From: JANPBY01 sp963805505
Lineage (GTDB): Bacteria > Actinomycetota > Actinomycetes > DATJPE01
NCBI GenBank assembly: GCA_963805505.1
Contig: CAWDUP010000004.1
Location: 248,001-312,000, forward strand
Direction: 5' to 3'
DNA: 64,000 nucleotides
The translations under genes were made by a program, and so were the position numbers. Positions 35,445 to 43,697 of the stretch are shown one piece after another. Numbering within the stretch: the first letter of the stretch is position 1; the number at the start of each line of letters is the position of its first letter. The notes under the pieces were generated by a model. The model saw nothing but the letters and a program-made list of their open reading frames with translations, searched no databases and was not told where the DNA came from.

Positions 35445-36886
35445 CCCAGGACGCTCGCCGACGACGCGTCCTCGCGCTCCTCGGCACTGACCACCACCCC
35501 TTCGACCGTGCCGTTGGCTGGCTGGACCGGTGGGCGAGAACTCACCCGGACGTCGACGTCACCGTGCAGTACGGCCGCTCGCAGCCGCCGACGTCCGCCA
35601 GGGGCCGTGCGTTCCTGGACCATGCCGAGTTGACGGCGCTGATCGACGAGAGTGATGTCGTGGTCTCCCACGGGGGGCCAGCGACCATCTCCGAGGCGCG
35701 CGCTGCCGGGCATCTGCCGCTTGTCGTCCCCCGCGACCCGTCCCAGGGGGAGCATGTCGACGACCATCAGTTGCGCTTCACTGCGTGGCTCGCCGGCAAG
35801 GGGGTGATCGACCGGCACACCGACGAGACGACGTTCGGATTGGCCCTGGAATCTGCCCTCGACAGGGGAAGGGCAGCGGCGGCCGCTGACTCAGCGGTAG
35901 ACGGGAGTGTGCGCCGGCTGGGCAGCATGGTCACGCAAGCGCGCCTGCAGGGGCGGGTCCGACCGGAGGACGCGCCCGCAGTCGTTTTCATCGCCGGGTT
36001 CGGGCGCAGCGGTTCGACACTGCTCGAGCGGCTGCTCGGCGAAAGTCCGGGCATCACCTGCCTCGGCGAGGTCGTCCATCTGTGGGAACGCGGACTGACC
36101 AACGACGAGCGCTGTGCCTGCGGTGAGCCGTTCAGCAGGTGCTCGACCTGGACGGCCATCGGGGAGCGCGCCTTCGGAGGGTGGGCCGAGGTAGACGCGG
36201 GACGGGTCCTCCAGCTGCGCCGACTCGTCGACCGTCAGAGGCGCATCCCCATGACCGCTACGTCGGTCGTGAGCCGATCAACTCGCCGAGCGCTTGTCGA
36301 GTACGCCGGCTACTACGGTGCGATCTATCGGGCGGCCGCAGCTTTGACCGGTTCTCGCGTGATCGTCGACTCGAGCAAGCACGTCTCGCTCGCCTTTGCG
36401 CTCAGCCACGACGTCGACATCGATCTGCGTATCGTGCACCTGGTCCGTGATGCGCGTGCCGTCGCCTACAGCTGGTCACGCGAGGTGGCGCGGCCCGAGT
36501 CCACGACGCAAGGCGCGCTGATGCCGCAGTACTCCGCATCCACGAGCGGCCGCCGATGGATGACGAGCAACCTGCTGGCGGACAGCCTGCGGCTGCGCGG
36601 GCTGCCGGTAACGCGAGTCCGCTACGAGGAGCTGGTCGAGGACCCGCAGCGCACGCTCACGATGTTGGCGGCGGACCTCGAGCTGCCGGTCTCACCGACG
36701 CTTGAGATCTCGGGCCACGAGGTCGAACTCGGCACCTCTCACTCCGTTGCCGGGAACCCGATGCGCTTCGTGACCGGGCCGATCACGCTACGACTCGATG
36801 ATGCGTGGAGCGAGAAGATGCCTGCGAGAGATCGGCGTCTGGTGACCGCTCTCACCGCGCCGGTGCAACGCTGGTACGCCCGCTGA
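35441..36886 (+). CDS. Alg13/EpsF-like GT domain fused to a sulfotransferase
   Basis: A 481-residue two-domain protein. Residues ~8-165 are the nucleotide-sugar-binding half of a split GT28 glycosyltransferase (VLALLGTDHHPFDRAVGWLD, then SDVVVSHGGPATISEARAAGHLPLVVPRDPSQGEHVDDHQ), with SHGGPAT at 76-82. Residues ~180-481 are a sulfotransferase: 5'-PSB GFGRSGST at 186-193 and 3'-PB HLVRDARAVAYSW at 333-345. The GTG start overlaps the Alg14-like stop by 4 nt, so the two glycosyltransferase halves are co-translated. The fusion implies that one polypeptide adds a sugar and sulfates the product or its neighbour. Confidence 0.87.
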   Translation: MTQDARRRRVLALLGTDHHPFDRAVGWLDRWARTHPDVDVTVQYGRSQPPTSARGRAFLDHAELTALIDESDVVVSHGGPATISEARAAGHLPLVVPRDPSQGEHVDDHQLRFTAWLAGKGVIDRHTDETTFGLALESALDRGRAAAAADSAVDGSVRRLGSMVTQARLQGRVRPEDAPAVVFIAGFGRSGSTLLERLLGESPGITCLGEVVHLWERGLTNDERCACGEPFSRCSTWTAIGERAFGGWAEVDAGRVLQLRRLVDRQRRIPMTATSVVSRSTRRALVEYAGYYGAIYRAAAALTGSRVIVDSSKHVSLAFALSHDVDIDLRIVHLVRDARAVAYSWSREVARPESTTQGALMPQYSASTSGRRWMTSNLLADSLRLRGLPVTRVRYEELVEDPQRTLTMLAADLELPVSPTLEISGHEVELGTSHSVAGNPMRFVTGPITLRLDDAWSEKMPARDRRLVTALTAPVQRWYAR

Positions 36887-37277
36887 CGCGACCGCTCGTC
36901 GAGCCCATCGTCACCGCGTCTCAACAATTGGACACCACGAGTCACATCAGTCTCGCCCGAACCAGTCGCCCCAGTTTCCGGTGTGCCGCTTTGCATCTGA
37001 GCCATTTCACACCTAGTGTCTGGGCCGCCCAGCCGCGTCGAGCTGAGCCCGTTCGCGTCACCGCCGAGTCCTGTCTCGCGCGTACGGAATCGATCACCAT
37101 CCGCTGGCAGGAGCGGGGGACCCACACTCGGGCACCCGCCAGGTGTCCTCGGGGTTAAGCCGTCTCGCACGGCCGGGCCATCTCCAGCCCGAACCCGACA
37201 GCTGACCTCGTAGGCGTCGGAGAGAGAGTCCCCTTGTCTACCTTGCACGCCCTCTACCAGCCTGCTCAGAGGTCACG
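36887..37277. other. 391-nt non-coding gap before a Tat-exported glycosidase
   Basis: No open frame with homology or good codon bias is visible. The stretch is less GC-rich than its surroundings near 36905-37020 and probably carries the promoter and leader of the gene at 37278. I find no convincing -35/-10 pair, riboswitch or repeat. Confidence 0.5.
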
Positions 37278-38252
37278 ATGACCCTGACCAGACGCGATCT
37301 GCTGAAGTACTCCGCGGTGACCACGGCCGGTGTCGCCGGCCTCTCCGTGGCCACCGTGACCGGCCCGGCCGAGGCCAGGAAGAAGAAGAAGAGCGCGGCC
37401 AAGTTCCCCGGTCACAAGCCTGGGCGCATCTTTCTCGGTGTAACCGCCGCTGGCAGCATCAACGACTCCATCCGCAACACCGGACCGGTGGGTCTGGCCC
37501 GCACCTACTACCGCTGGGGTGACGGGAGCCGGGAAGACCGCAACATCAAGGCCGACCACGCCGCCAACCGGATGCCGTGGGTCTCCTTCAAGCCTGCCTC
37601 CACCGCCAAGGGTGGCTGGGCAGCCATCGCCTCTGGCCGCTACGACGCTGATATTCGCGCCCGGGCCCGCCGCTATGCGCGGCACTCCAAGCCGATCATC
37701 GTCACCTTCAACCACGAGCCGCACAACGACAAGACCGGAAGTCCCGCCGACTTCGCGCGAGCATGGGTGAGGATCCACGACGTCATGAAGGCCGAGACCG
37801 GCCTCAAGAACGTCATCTCGGTCCCGATCCTCGGCGAGTGGGAATTCTCCCCGATCAACCGGCACGGCGACCCCGGGGCCTTCCTGCCGAACTCAATCCT
37901 GAGCCGCTGCCACTTCGTCGGCACAGACCTGTACCAGAACAAGACTGGGCAGGGATACAGCGTCCGCTTGGCCGGCATCCTGAAGTGGCTGGACGGCCGT
38001 GGGCACTCCGACCTCATGGTTGGCATCGGGGAGACTGGCGCGACCAACGATTTCGGGAAGCCGAATGGCGCCACGTGGTGGACGGATTCGTGGAACTGGG
38101 CGGCGAGTCACAGCAATCGGGTCTGCGCTATCGCGTACTTCAACAGCAGCCGCAACAACACGCTCAAGAAGACGTGGCCACTGAACGAGTCCTCGGCCAA
38201 GCTCGCCGCGTTCAAGCGCAGCCTGGCATCGTCAACTGCCTGCAAGCTGTAG
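37278..38252 (+). CDS. Tat-exported GH26-like glycosidase
   Basis: A 324-residue secreted protein with a twin-arginine signal (TRRDLLKYSAVTT) and a cleavage region near GPAEA, then a basic patch KKKKS. The catalytic barrel has IVTFNHEPHN with candidate acid/base Glu147 and LMVGIGETGAT with candidate nucleophile Glu252, the GH26/clan GH-A layout. FVGTDLYQNKTG lies between them. It is a distant paralogue of the 31388 and 46702 products, but the only one with a Tat signal. It stands alone on the plus strand before a strong hairpin. It likely acts on the exported polymer. Confidence 0.8.
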   Translation: MTLTRRDLLKYSAVTTAGVAGLSVATVTGPAEARKKKKSAAKFPGHKPGRIFLGVTAAGSINDSIRNTGPVGLARTYYRWGDGSREDRNIKADHAANRMPWVSFKPASTAKGGWAAIASGRYDADIRARARRYARHSKPIIVTFNHEPHNDKTGSPADFARAWVRIHDVMKAETGLKNVISVPILGEWEFSPINRHGDPGAFLPNSILSRCHFVGTDLYQNKTGQGYSVRLAGILKWLDGRGHSDLMVGIGETGATNDFGKPNGATWWTDSWNWAASHSNRVCAIAYFNSSRNNTLKKTWPLNESSAKLAAFKRSLASSTACKL

Positions 38253-38320
38253 CGGCTGGCACTGCTTCAGCCTCTACGAGGTCCCTGCTCTACGAGATCT
38301 CTGCTCGAACGACCAACCCT

Positions 38321-38356
38321 CGACGGCACCGACGGCCACGGCCGCCGGTGCCGTCG
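38321..38356. terminator. Strong hairpin between convergent genes
   Basis: CGACGGCACCG (38321-38331) and CGGTGCCGTCG (38346-38356) are perfect 11-bp arms. The loop can form an extra GGCC/GGCC stem. TTGCGTGGTCTT follows on the plus strand. The position between the convergent glycosidase and Wzz-type genes suits a bidirectional terminator. Confidence 0.7.
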
Positions 38357-38383
38357 TTGCGTGGTCTTACTTCCCAGCCAGGA

Positions 38384-39166
38384 TCAAGAGCTGCGGGCCG
38401 CGGTGTCCCGGGCGACCCAGAGCCCGAGCAGGAGACCGAGCGCCGTACACAGCCCCAGCACTGCCAGTCGCACCTTCGGGAGCAGGCGATCGGGACGGTT
38501 CACCGTCTTGATCACCCTGCCCGGCGCCTGATCGGCGGCCTGCTGCACGGTTATCAGCTGGGAATTGAGTTCAGCCGCCCGACGGGCCAGGGCCTTGCTC
38601 GTCTCCCGGCTCGTCGGCGACAGCAGGTCGGTTTGTTCCGCGGCCTGGCGCATCTGGGCTTGCAGGACCTCCACTTGGGAGGCAGAGACGGCCTTCGCCC
38701 TGGCGACTCGCTCGGCGAGGGTTGCTCGCGCAATGCGTGCGACCATCTCCCGCGCCTGTGCCGCCGTCTCCGCTCGATAGCGGATGAGGATGATGGAGGT
38801 GTTCGGCACGACGGCCGCCGTCAAGCGGCGGCGCATGACATCGGCTGAGGGCACCGGTTTCCCGTCTGCTGCGACTCTTCTCAGCACGGCATCGGACTGG
38901 GGGAGATGAGATTCGGTCTCCGTGTCGGTCAGCAGGTTTCCGGACCGGTCCGCATAGGCGTTCCCGGGCATCGGTGTCAACAGGACCGATGCCTCCGCAC
39001 TGACCTGGGCGTCCAGGCGCGTCCCGATGGCTAGGCCAAGGGTTGCCCCAGCGACACCCAGTGCGACCACCCACGCGGTGCGGCGCACCCAGCGACCCGG
39101 GCGGGTGCGCTGCGTGACGGGTGGGTCGGCGTCCAGTTCCGGACTCCTGGTCAGCACCTCGCTCAT
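38384..39166 (-). CDS. Wzz/YveK-type chain-length protein
   Basis: A 260-residue inner-membrane protein with the polysaccharide co-polymerase layout: TM1 (VRRTAWVVALGVAGATLGLAIGTRL, ~28-52), an extracytoplasmic helical region with a coiled-coil-like stretch (EVLQAQMRQAAEQTDLLSPTSRETSKALARRAAELNSQ), and TM2 (VRLAVLGLCTALGLLLGLWVA) near the C-terminus. There is no kinase domain. ATG 39166 overlaps the preceding Wzz-type gene stop (ATGA), so the two probably form a hetero-complex that sets polymer length. Confidence 0.75.
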   Translation of the reverse strand: MSEVLTRSPELDADPPVTQRTRPGRWVRRTAWVVALGVAGATLGLAIGTRLDAQVSAEASVLLTPMPGNAYADRSGNLLTDTETESHLPQSDAVLRRVAADGKPVPSADVMRRRLTAAVVPNTSIILIRYRAETAAQAREMVARIARATLAERVARAKAVSASQVEVLQAQMRQAAEQTDLLSPTSRETSKALARRAAELNSQLITVQQAADQAPGRVIKTVNRPDRLLPKVRLAVLGLCTALGLLLGLWVARDTAARSS

Positions 39167-39942
39167 TGCGGCGCCACCGGTCGCAGGGCGCGTCGCTCCC
39201 ACAGCAGGCCGATCCCGAACCCGATCAGCGCCCCGAGGCCGGCGCCGGACATCAAGATCACGTCGATCGTGCCGCGGCGGACGTCGGGAGTGCTCGCGGA
39301 GTCGACGACCAGGCCGGCTTGTGGAATCCGGACCTGATAGCCCTGGGCGCGCTCGAGACGAGTCTCCAGCGCCGCTTGCCCGCGAGCGACGGTCACATCC
39401 TCGAGGGGAGAGCCGTCATCGAGTTCGTTGGCGTTCTGGATCCGGATGGTGGCCAGCTCGACGGCGCTCAGATAGGCACGAACCGGTTCGATGATGAGTT
39501 GCTCGCGCTGGTCCAGCAGGGCTTCGGCGGCGGCCGTCGCACCGTCGCGAGCGGAATCGGGTGACACAGGGGTGGTGTAGGTGATTTCCAGGACCCGAGA
39601 CAGCGGCCGAGCCCGTACGGCGATCCGATCGCGGACTTGATCCGGCGTGAGCCCCGTTTCCCCTGCGACCGCGTCAACCACACGATCGGAGTCGGCCATC
39701 CCGGCGTCGGTATCGACGGTGAGGTCGTCCACCTTTGGCCCGACGGGGTTGAGGTCGACGAGGGGAGCCGCGGCCGATAGCTCGAGCGCGACGGTTGAGG
39801 AATATTCGACTGGACGGCTCAGATACCAGGCTCCAGCTGCGGCAGTCCCGACGAGTGCGCCCAGGAGCACGCCGATGACGGCACGCCGGCCGGCCCGCAT
39901 GATGGGGTCACGATCGCCGACAATGGTCGGCAGGCTCAGCAT
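39163..39942 (-). CDS. Wzz/YveK-type chain-length protein
   Basis: A 259-residue protein with TM1 (RRAVIGVLLGALVGTAAAGAWYLS) and the Wzz-type start of the periplasmic part (RPVEYSSTVALELS), an outer domain containing VLEITYTTPVSPDSARDGATAAAEALLDQRE, then TM2 (VILMSGAGLGALIGFGIGLLWERR). This is the co-polymerase fold without a kinase. ATG 39942 follows GGGGGA; a GTG four codons upstream is the alternative. It is coupled to the Wzz-type gene at 38384. It governs polysaccharide chain length or export together with the Wzy-like polymerase. Confidence 0.75.
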   Translation of the reverse strand: MLSLPTIVGDRDPIMRAGRRAVIGVLLGALVGTAAAGAWYLSRPVEYSSTVALELSAAAPLVDLNPVGPKVDDLTVDTDAGMADSDRVVDAVAGETGLTPDQVRDRIAVRARPLSRVLEITYTTPVSPDSARDGATAAAEALLDQREQLIIEPVRAYLSAVELATIRIQNANELDDGSPLEDVTVARGQAALETRLERAQGYQVRIPQAGLVVDSASTPDVRRGTIDVILMSGAGLGALIGFGIGLLWERRALRPVAPQ

Positions 39943-40005
39943 CGCTTCCCCCACAGCTGGTTTGGACGCGCTCTTCGGCCGAAGAGTTCCCGACGCTCCG
40001 GGCTC

Positions 40006-41217
40006 TCACTTCCCACCGGGGGCACCTCCCCTCGCCACGGCAGCCGCCAGGTCTTGCAGGCGTCGAACTCTGCGCTGGAGCTCTGGCGGAGGCTGGTCGC
40101 CAGCCAAGGAGGCATATCTGTGCAGGATCTCGATCACGTAGAGGAGGATCGTCGCGTCGATCGCATCCTGCGTCGACCACCATCCAGGCGGTGCAGCGAG
40201 CATGCCCTCGCGAATACGGCCAAGAAACAGCGAAGTGGACGCCTCGTTTCGCCCGTGGTTCTGGTCGAGTTCCCGCTGGACCAGGAAGTGGACGAGATCG
40301 AACCCGAGTGGGACCCCCGCGCTTGACTGCTCCCAATCCCACAGCTGCAGGCGTCCCCCGACGCGGCCCATGTTCCACGGAGCCCAGTCGCCGTGCCAGC
40401 GCCCAAAACCCAGCTCGAGATCGCCCAGCGCTTCGCTCACGGCGGCCTGGAGCTCCGACCCGGGCGCTGACGGAGATGGCTTGAGAGCGGCCAGGCGGTC
40501 GACGAGGGCGGCCCAGTATGAGCTGCGCGCCAAGAGCTCGTGCGTCACAGCCGCAGACTGTGCCAACTCGACCATCTCTGCCATCGGGACCGTCCACGAC
40601 GAGGCACGCGACTGTGCAGCGCTCATCGGCGTCAGCAACAAGATCTCCAGGCCATTCCACTGCCCAGCGAAGATCACTTCGGGAATGTCGATGGAGGGCA
40701 GGGCAGACAATGTCGGGTCTAGCAGGACCCTGCCCTCCCGACTGACCAGGCAGGCGGCTCGCTCGTCATGCCCGACCTTCCCGAAGGCCAACGTTCGTCC
40801 GTCCGGGCCGAAGACTTGGAGCACTGGCTTCCCGTTGGCACGAGGCGGCCCAAGGATCACACCGAGTGAAACAGCATCCGGCACCTGAGTGCGTACGAAG
40901 TCCTCCAACCCTGGGCCGACGGGTGCGGCCAGCCGACCAACGGGGAGCCACTCCAACGAGCCGGTGCGTACCCCGAGGGCCAATACCTCCTGCGCGAGCC
41001 TTTGCACCCAGCTGCGGCTCATCCGCTTCAACATCACGGAGGCCCCAGGAACGCCTGACGGCACGAGGAGCCTGGGGGATCGCGCGGAAGGCAGTACGAG
41101 TAGCGACTTTCCAGGGCCGGGTCTCCGCGTCCAGGAGCGCCCTCCCGACGGCCAGAAATCCTCGACCTGCGCCAGGCCGCCCGATCCTGCCGGCTGATCA
41201 GCCACTGTCGTCGCCAC
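40006..41217 (-). CDS. APH-fold (phosphotransferase family) protein
   Basis: A 403-residue protein whose C-terminal half has the aminoglycoside/choline kinase catalytic pair: GRWHGDWAPWNMG (Brenner loop, HGDxxxxN) and LQLWDWEQSSAGVPLGFDLVHF (metal-binding DWE). The N-terminal lobe is hard to delimit. Such enzymes phosphorylate small molecules or sugars. In this setting a sugar, polyol or lipid head group of the polymer is more plausible than an antibiotic (inference). The start is uncertain: GTG 41217 overlaps the Wzy-like gene by 20 nt and GTG 41205 is also in frame. Confidence 0.7.
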   Translation of the reverse strand: MATTVADQPAGSGGLAQVEDFWPSGGRSWTRRPGPGKSLLVLPSARSPRLLVPSGVPGASVMLKRMSRSWVQRLAQEVLALGVRTGSLEWLPVGRLAAPVGPGLEDFVRTQVPDAVSLGVILGPPRANGKPVLQVFGPDGRTLAFGKVGHDERAACLVSREGRVLLDPTLSALPSIDIPEVIFAGQWNGLEILLLTPMSAAQSRASSWTVPMAEMVELAQSAAVTHELLARSSYWAALVDRLAALKPSPSAPGSELQAAVSEALGDLELGFGRWHGDWAPWNMGRVGGRLQLWDWEQSSAGVPLGFDLVHFLVQRELDQNHGRNEASTSLFLGRIREGMLAAPPGWWSTQDAIDATILLYVIEILHRYASLAGDQPPPELQRRVRRLQDLAAAVARGGAPGGK

Positions 41218-42754
41218 TCGCCGTCGGCGCTCGATCCAACGCCGCCGTTCCGGCCGCGATGAGTTCGGCGCCCTCCGAGACGATGCGCTCCCGGTTCATC
41301 AGCCCCAGCACCAAGAACAGCAAGAACAGTGGGGTCTCCAGAGAGTCATAGACGAAGAAGAACAGCACGGAGGTGACCAGCACGATGCAGCCCAAGATGC
41401 TGAACGGGTCCCGACGGCGAAAGTGCATCAGGAACTGCACTCCTAGGAAACCGACAAACAGCGCCGTTCCTACGAATCCGGTTGTGAAGATCAGCCTCCA
41501 CATGAAGCCCTGCGTCCCCAGCGGAGGGGCTGCGCACTGATGACAGTTCGGGTTGTCTCCCCCAGCGATGGAGGAGAAGCTGCCCTGGACCTTGCGAGTG
41601 GTCCCGAAGCCGAGCAGGGGGGAACCTTCCCAGGTCGTCTTGGCTACCACCTCCGCGACCGTGACCCGGCGATCGTTGCTGTGCGGAGTGGCCACTCGCA
41701 ACGTGATCGTCGCCCAAAGCGGGGACAGCACGACCAGGATCGCGGCAAGGAGGACCGCGGACGCCATGATCCACAACTCGGCATAACGCCGCAGCCGAGC
41801 GAGCTCCATGCTGGCCACAACGATGATCAGGCCGATCCCCACCCATAGACCCCGGTTGAGGGAGAACGCGATAGGGATGGCCGCGAGCGTAAGACCGATG
41901 GGCACCAGCCACCGACGGGCGCCTCGCGGGTCGAACACGACGGCCAGCGCCGCAAAGCCGGCGATCACAGCCGGCCGTGGACCAACCAGGTATGCGGCCG
42001 CAAGTGCAAGGGCCGCCGGGAAGAGGAACCGAGGCCAGGGACGTCGGTCCGCCCAGGCGGAGTAGACGAAGAACGGCAGGAGCAGACCGATGTTGTTGCC
42101 CCACGCGTTCGGGTAGGCGAACGGTGCTTTGGGTCGAGGCTGCTCATAACCCAGGAAGTCGCTCGCTGTCGTCAGCGACGGATGGACGAGGGAATTGAGG
42201 AAGGTGTTGGTCTCCGCTCCGGGAAGCACGAACTCCATCAGCGACCGGAACTCGAAATGGGGGGCCGCCACCCCGGCAAGCCCGCCGATCACGCAGTACA
42301 TGAACAGCACGCCGAGCCAACGGGCGACGTCCATGGCCGGCATCTGCTTGGGCGTGAGATTGAGCGGGTAGAGCACGGCCACCGTCACGGCGAGGTACCA
42401 CACGACGCGATAGGCATACGGCACCAAGCGCTCGGGGCCGCCGCCATCGATCGTCCCGGGTGCGTGTGCCCACAGGACGAAGACTCCGGCGAGCATCCAG
42501 ACCAGGAAAAGAACCCAGAGCCCGAAACCCGCTGGCAACCGAAGAGTACGGCGACGCAGCATGGAGTAGGCCATGATCACGGCGAGGATGGGCGTGATGA
42601 AGCTGGCCAGTCCGAGTGCCCACCACACCGGGAAGCCCAGCAGCAGGCTCTTGAGAGGCCAAGCCGCGCCGAAGCGCCGCTCCAACCACCCGGCCCGCGT
42701 TTCGCGCCCGAGTTCTTGCGACGCCTCCAGCTGCGGGCGGTCCAGCAGGCTCAC
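41198..42754 (-). CDS. Wzy/O-antigen ligase-like polymerase
   Basis: A 518-residue membrane protein with ~12 hydrophobic helices and the large extracytoplasmic loop of the Wzy_C/O-antigen ligase superfamily. The conserved Arg region is in AFSLNRGLWVGIGLIIVVASMELARLRR and the loop contains GSPLLGFGTTRKVQGSF. HFEFRSLMEFVLPG lies between helices. It should polymerise undecaprenyl-linked repeat units outside the membrane. GTG 42754 overlaps the sulfotransferase stop (GTGA), so export-side assembly is coupled to sulfation. Ligase function is the alternative. Confidence 0.82.
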   Translation of the reverse strand: MSLLDRPQLEASQELGRETRAGWLERRFGAAWPLKSLLLGFPVWWALGLASFITPILAVIMAYSMLRRRTLRLPAGFGLWVLFLVWMLAGVFVLWAHAPGTIDGGGPERLVPYAYRVVWYLAVTVAVLYPLNLTPKQMPAMDVARWLGVLFMYCVIGGLAGVAAPHFEFRSLMEFVLPGAETNTFLNSLVHPSLTTASDFLGYEQPRPKAPFAYPNAWGNNIGLLLPFFVYSAWADRRPWPRFLFPAALALAAAYLVGPRPAVIAGFAALAVVFDPRGARRWLVPIGLTLAAIPIAFSLNRGLWVGIGLIIVVASMELARLRRYAELWIMASAVLLAAILVVLSPLWATITLRVATPHSNDRRVTVAEVVAKTTWEGSPLLGFGTTRKVQGSFSSIAGGDNPNCHQCAAPPLGTQGFMWRLIFTTGFVGTALFVGFLGVQFLMHFRRRDPFSILGCIVLVTSVLFFFVYDSLETPLFLLFLVLGLMNRERIVSEGAELIAAGTAALDRAPTASGDDSG

Positions 42755-43626
42755 GAGGCATGCCCGTCGGCAGCCGTGGAGGTGGCACCCTCCCAGCACC
42801 AACGGGTCGCGAGATCGAGCCCAAACCACTCGTCGAGACGCCGAACCTCCTCGCCCAGCGCTCCTTGCACGGCTGCGCGCTCTTCCGGAGTCATCTCGGG
42901 TCGATCATTGCCCAGCGGCACATAGAGACTGCGTTGGACCAGGGCGGAACGCTTGATTCGACCAACGAGGTTGGCGCCATCAAGCCGCTCGCGTGCCAAG
43001 TCGGCTCCCTGTCGCGCCAACCTGGACACGAGCATCGATCGCGCTCTCGCGGCCGGTAGCCGGGCCGACAACAATTCATCGCTGAGCAGCAACGGTTCCA
43101 AACCCAGCCATGCGATCAACTCATCAACGAACGACTGTGGGTCGGCCACCAAGTCGTCGAACACCGCCACGTAGACGGAATCCCTGCCGAATACCTCGAA
43201 GAACCGAGCTAGCCCCGTCGCGTATCGCCCGTGGTCGAGCAGCTCGGGTCGAGCAACGAGCGCGTCCAAGAACGACCCGGGTCGCTCTCCCTGCTTGAGC
43301 ATGTACAAGTACGACGAGTAGGCCCGATCAGCTGGGTCGCGCAGGGTGACCATCGTCCTGACAGCACCCAGGGACTCCCAGATTCTGGCTGCTGCCAGAT
43401 CGTTGAACAGATAGTCCTGGCACACCTCTCCGACGACCGCATGCTGGTCGGTCGCGCCGGCAAATTGATCGAGGTACCAAGGAAGTCCTCGATCGTAGTA
43501 TCGGTCGAAGAAGTAGAGATCCTTCGCGGGTGGCATGTAGACGGCGGGGTGCGTAAGCAGCACCTCGTGCAACCACGACGAACCGGCCTTGTCAGGGCCG
43601 ATGTAAATGAAGTTGGGCTTGGGCAT
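42751..43626 (-). CDS. PAPS-dependent sulfotransferase
   Basis: A 291-residue sulfotransferase with 5'-PSB YIGPDKAGSSWLHEVLLTHP (loop at 10-17), the KDLYFFDRYYDRGLPWYLDQF segment shared with the 33894 product, and the 3'-PB segment VTLRDPADRAYSSYLYM (R96, S104). The similarity to the 33894 enzyme suggests duplication, with Lys-Ala instead of Arg-Ser in the first loop. ATG 43626 follows GGGGGG. It is coupled to the Wzy-like gene by GTGA. Likely target: the polysaccharide or its lipid-linked repeat unit. Confidence 0.88.
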   Translation of the reverse strand: MPKPNFIYIGPDKAGSSWLHEVLLTHPAVYMPPAKDLYFFDRYYDRGLPWYLDQFAGATDQHAVVGEVCQDYLFNDLAAARIWESLGAVRTMVTLRDPADRAYSSYLYMLKQGERPGSFLDALVARPELLDHGRYATGLARFFEVFGRDSVYVAVFDDLVADPQSFVDELIAWLGLEPLLLSDELLSARLPAARARSMLVSRLARQGADLARERLDGANLVGRIKRSALVQRSLYVPLGNDRPEMTPEERAAVQGALGEEVRRLDEWFGLDLATRWCWEGATSTAADGHAS

Positions 43627-43697
43627 GACACCCCCCAACCTTGGATCGCGGCGGAGTCAACCGCCCGACGAGCGTGTCCGCGGCCGACGAATGAGGA

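Noticed and set aside
40006..41217. Aminoglycoside resistance gene
   Set aside because: Only the general APH-fold motifs are present and the context is polysaccharide assembly; a resistance label is not supported.
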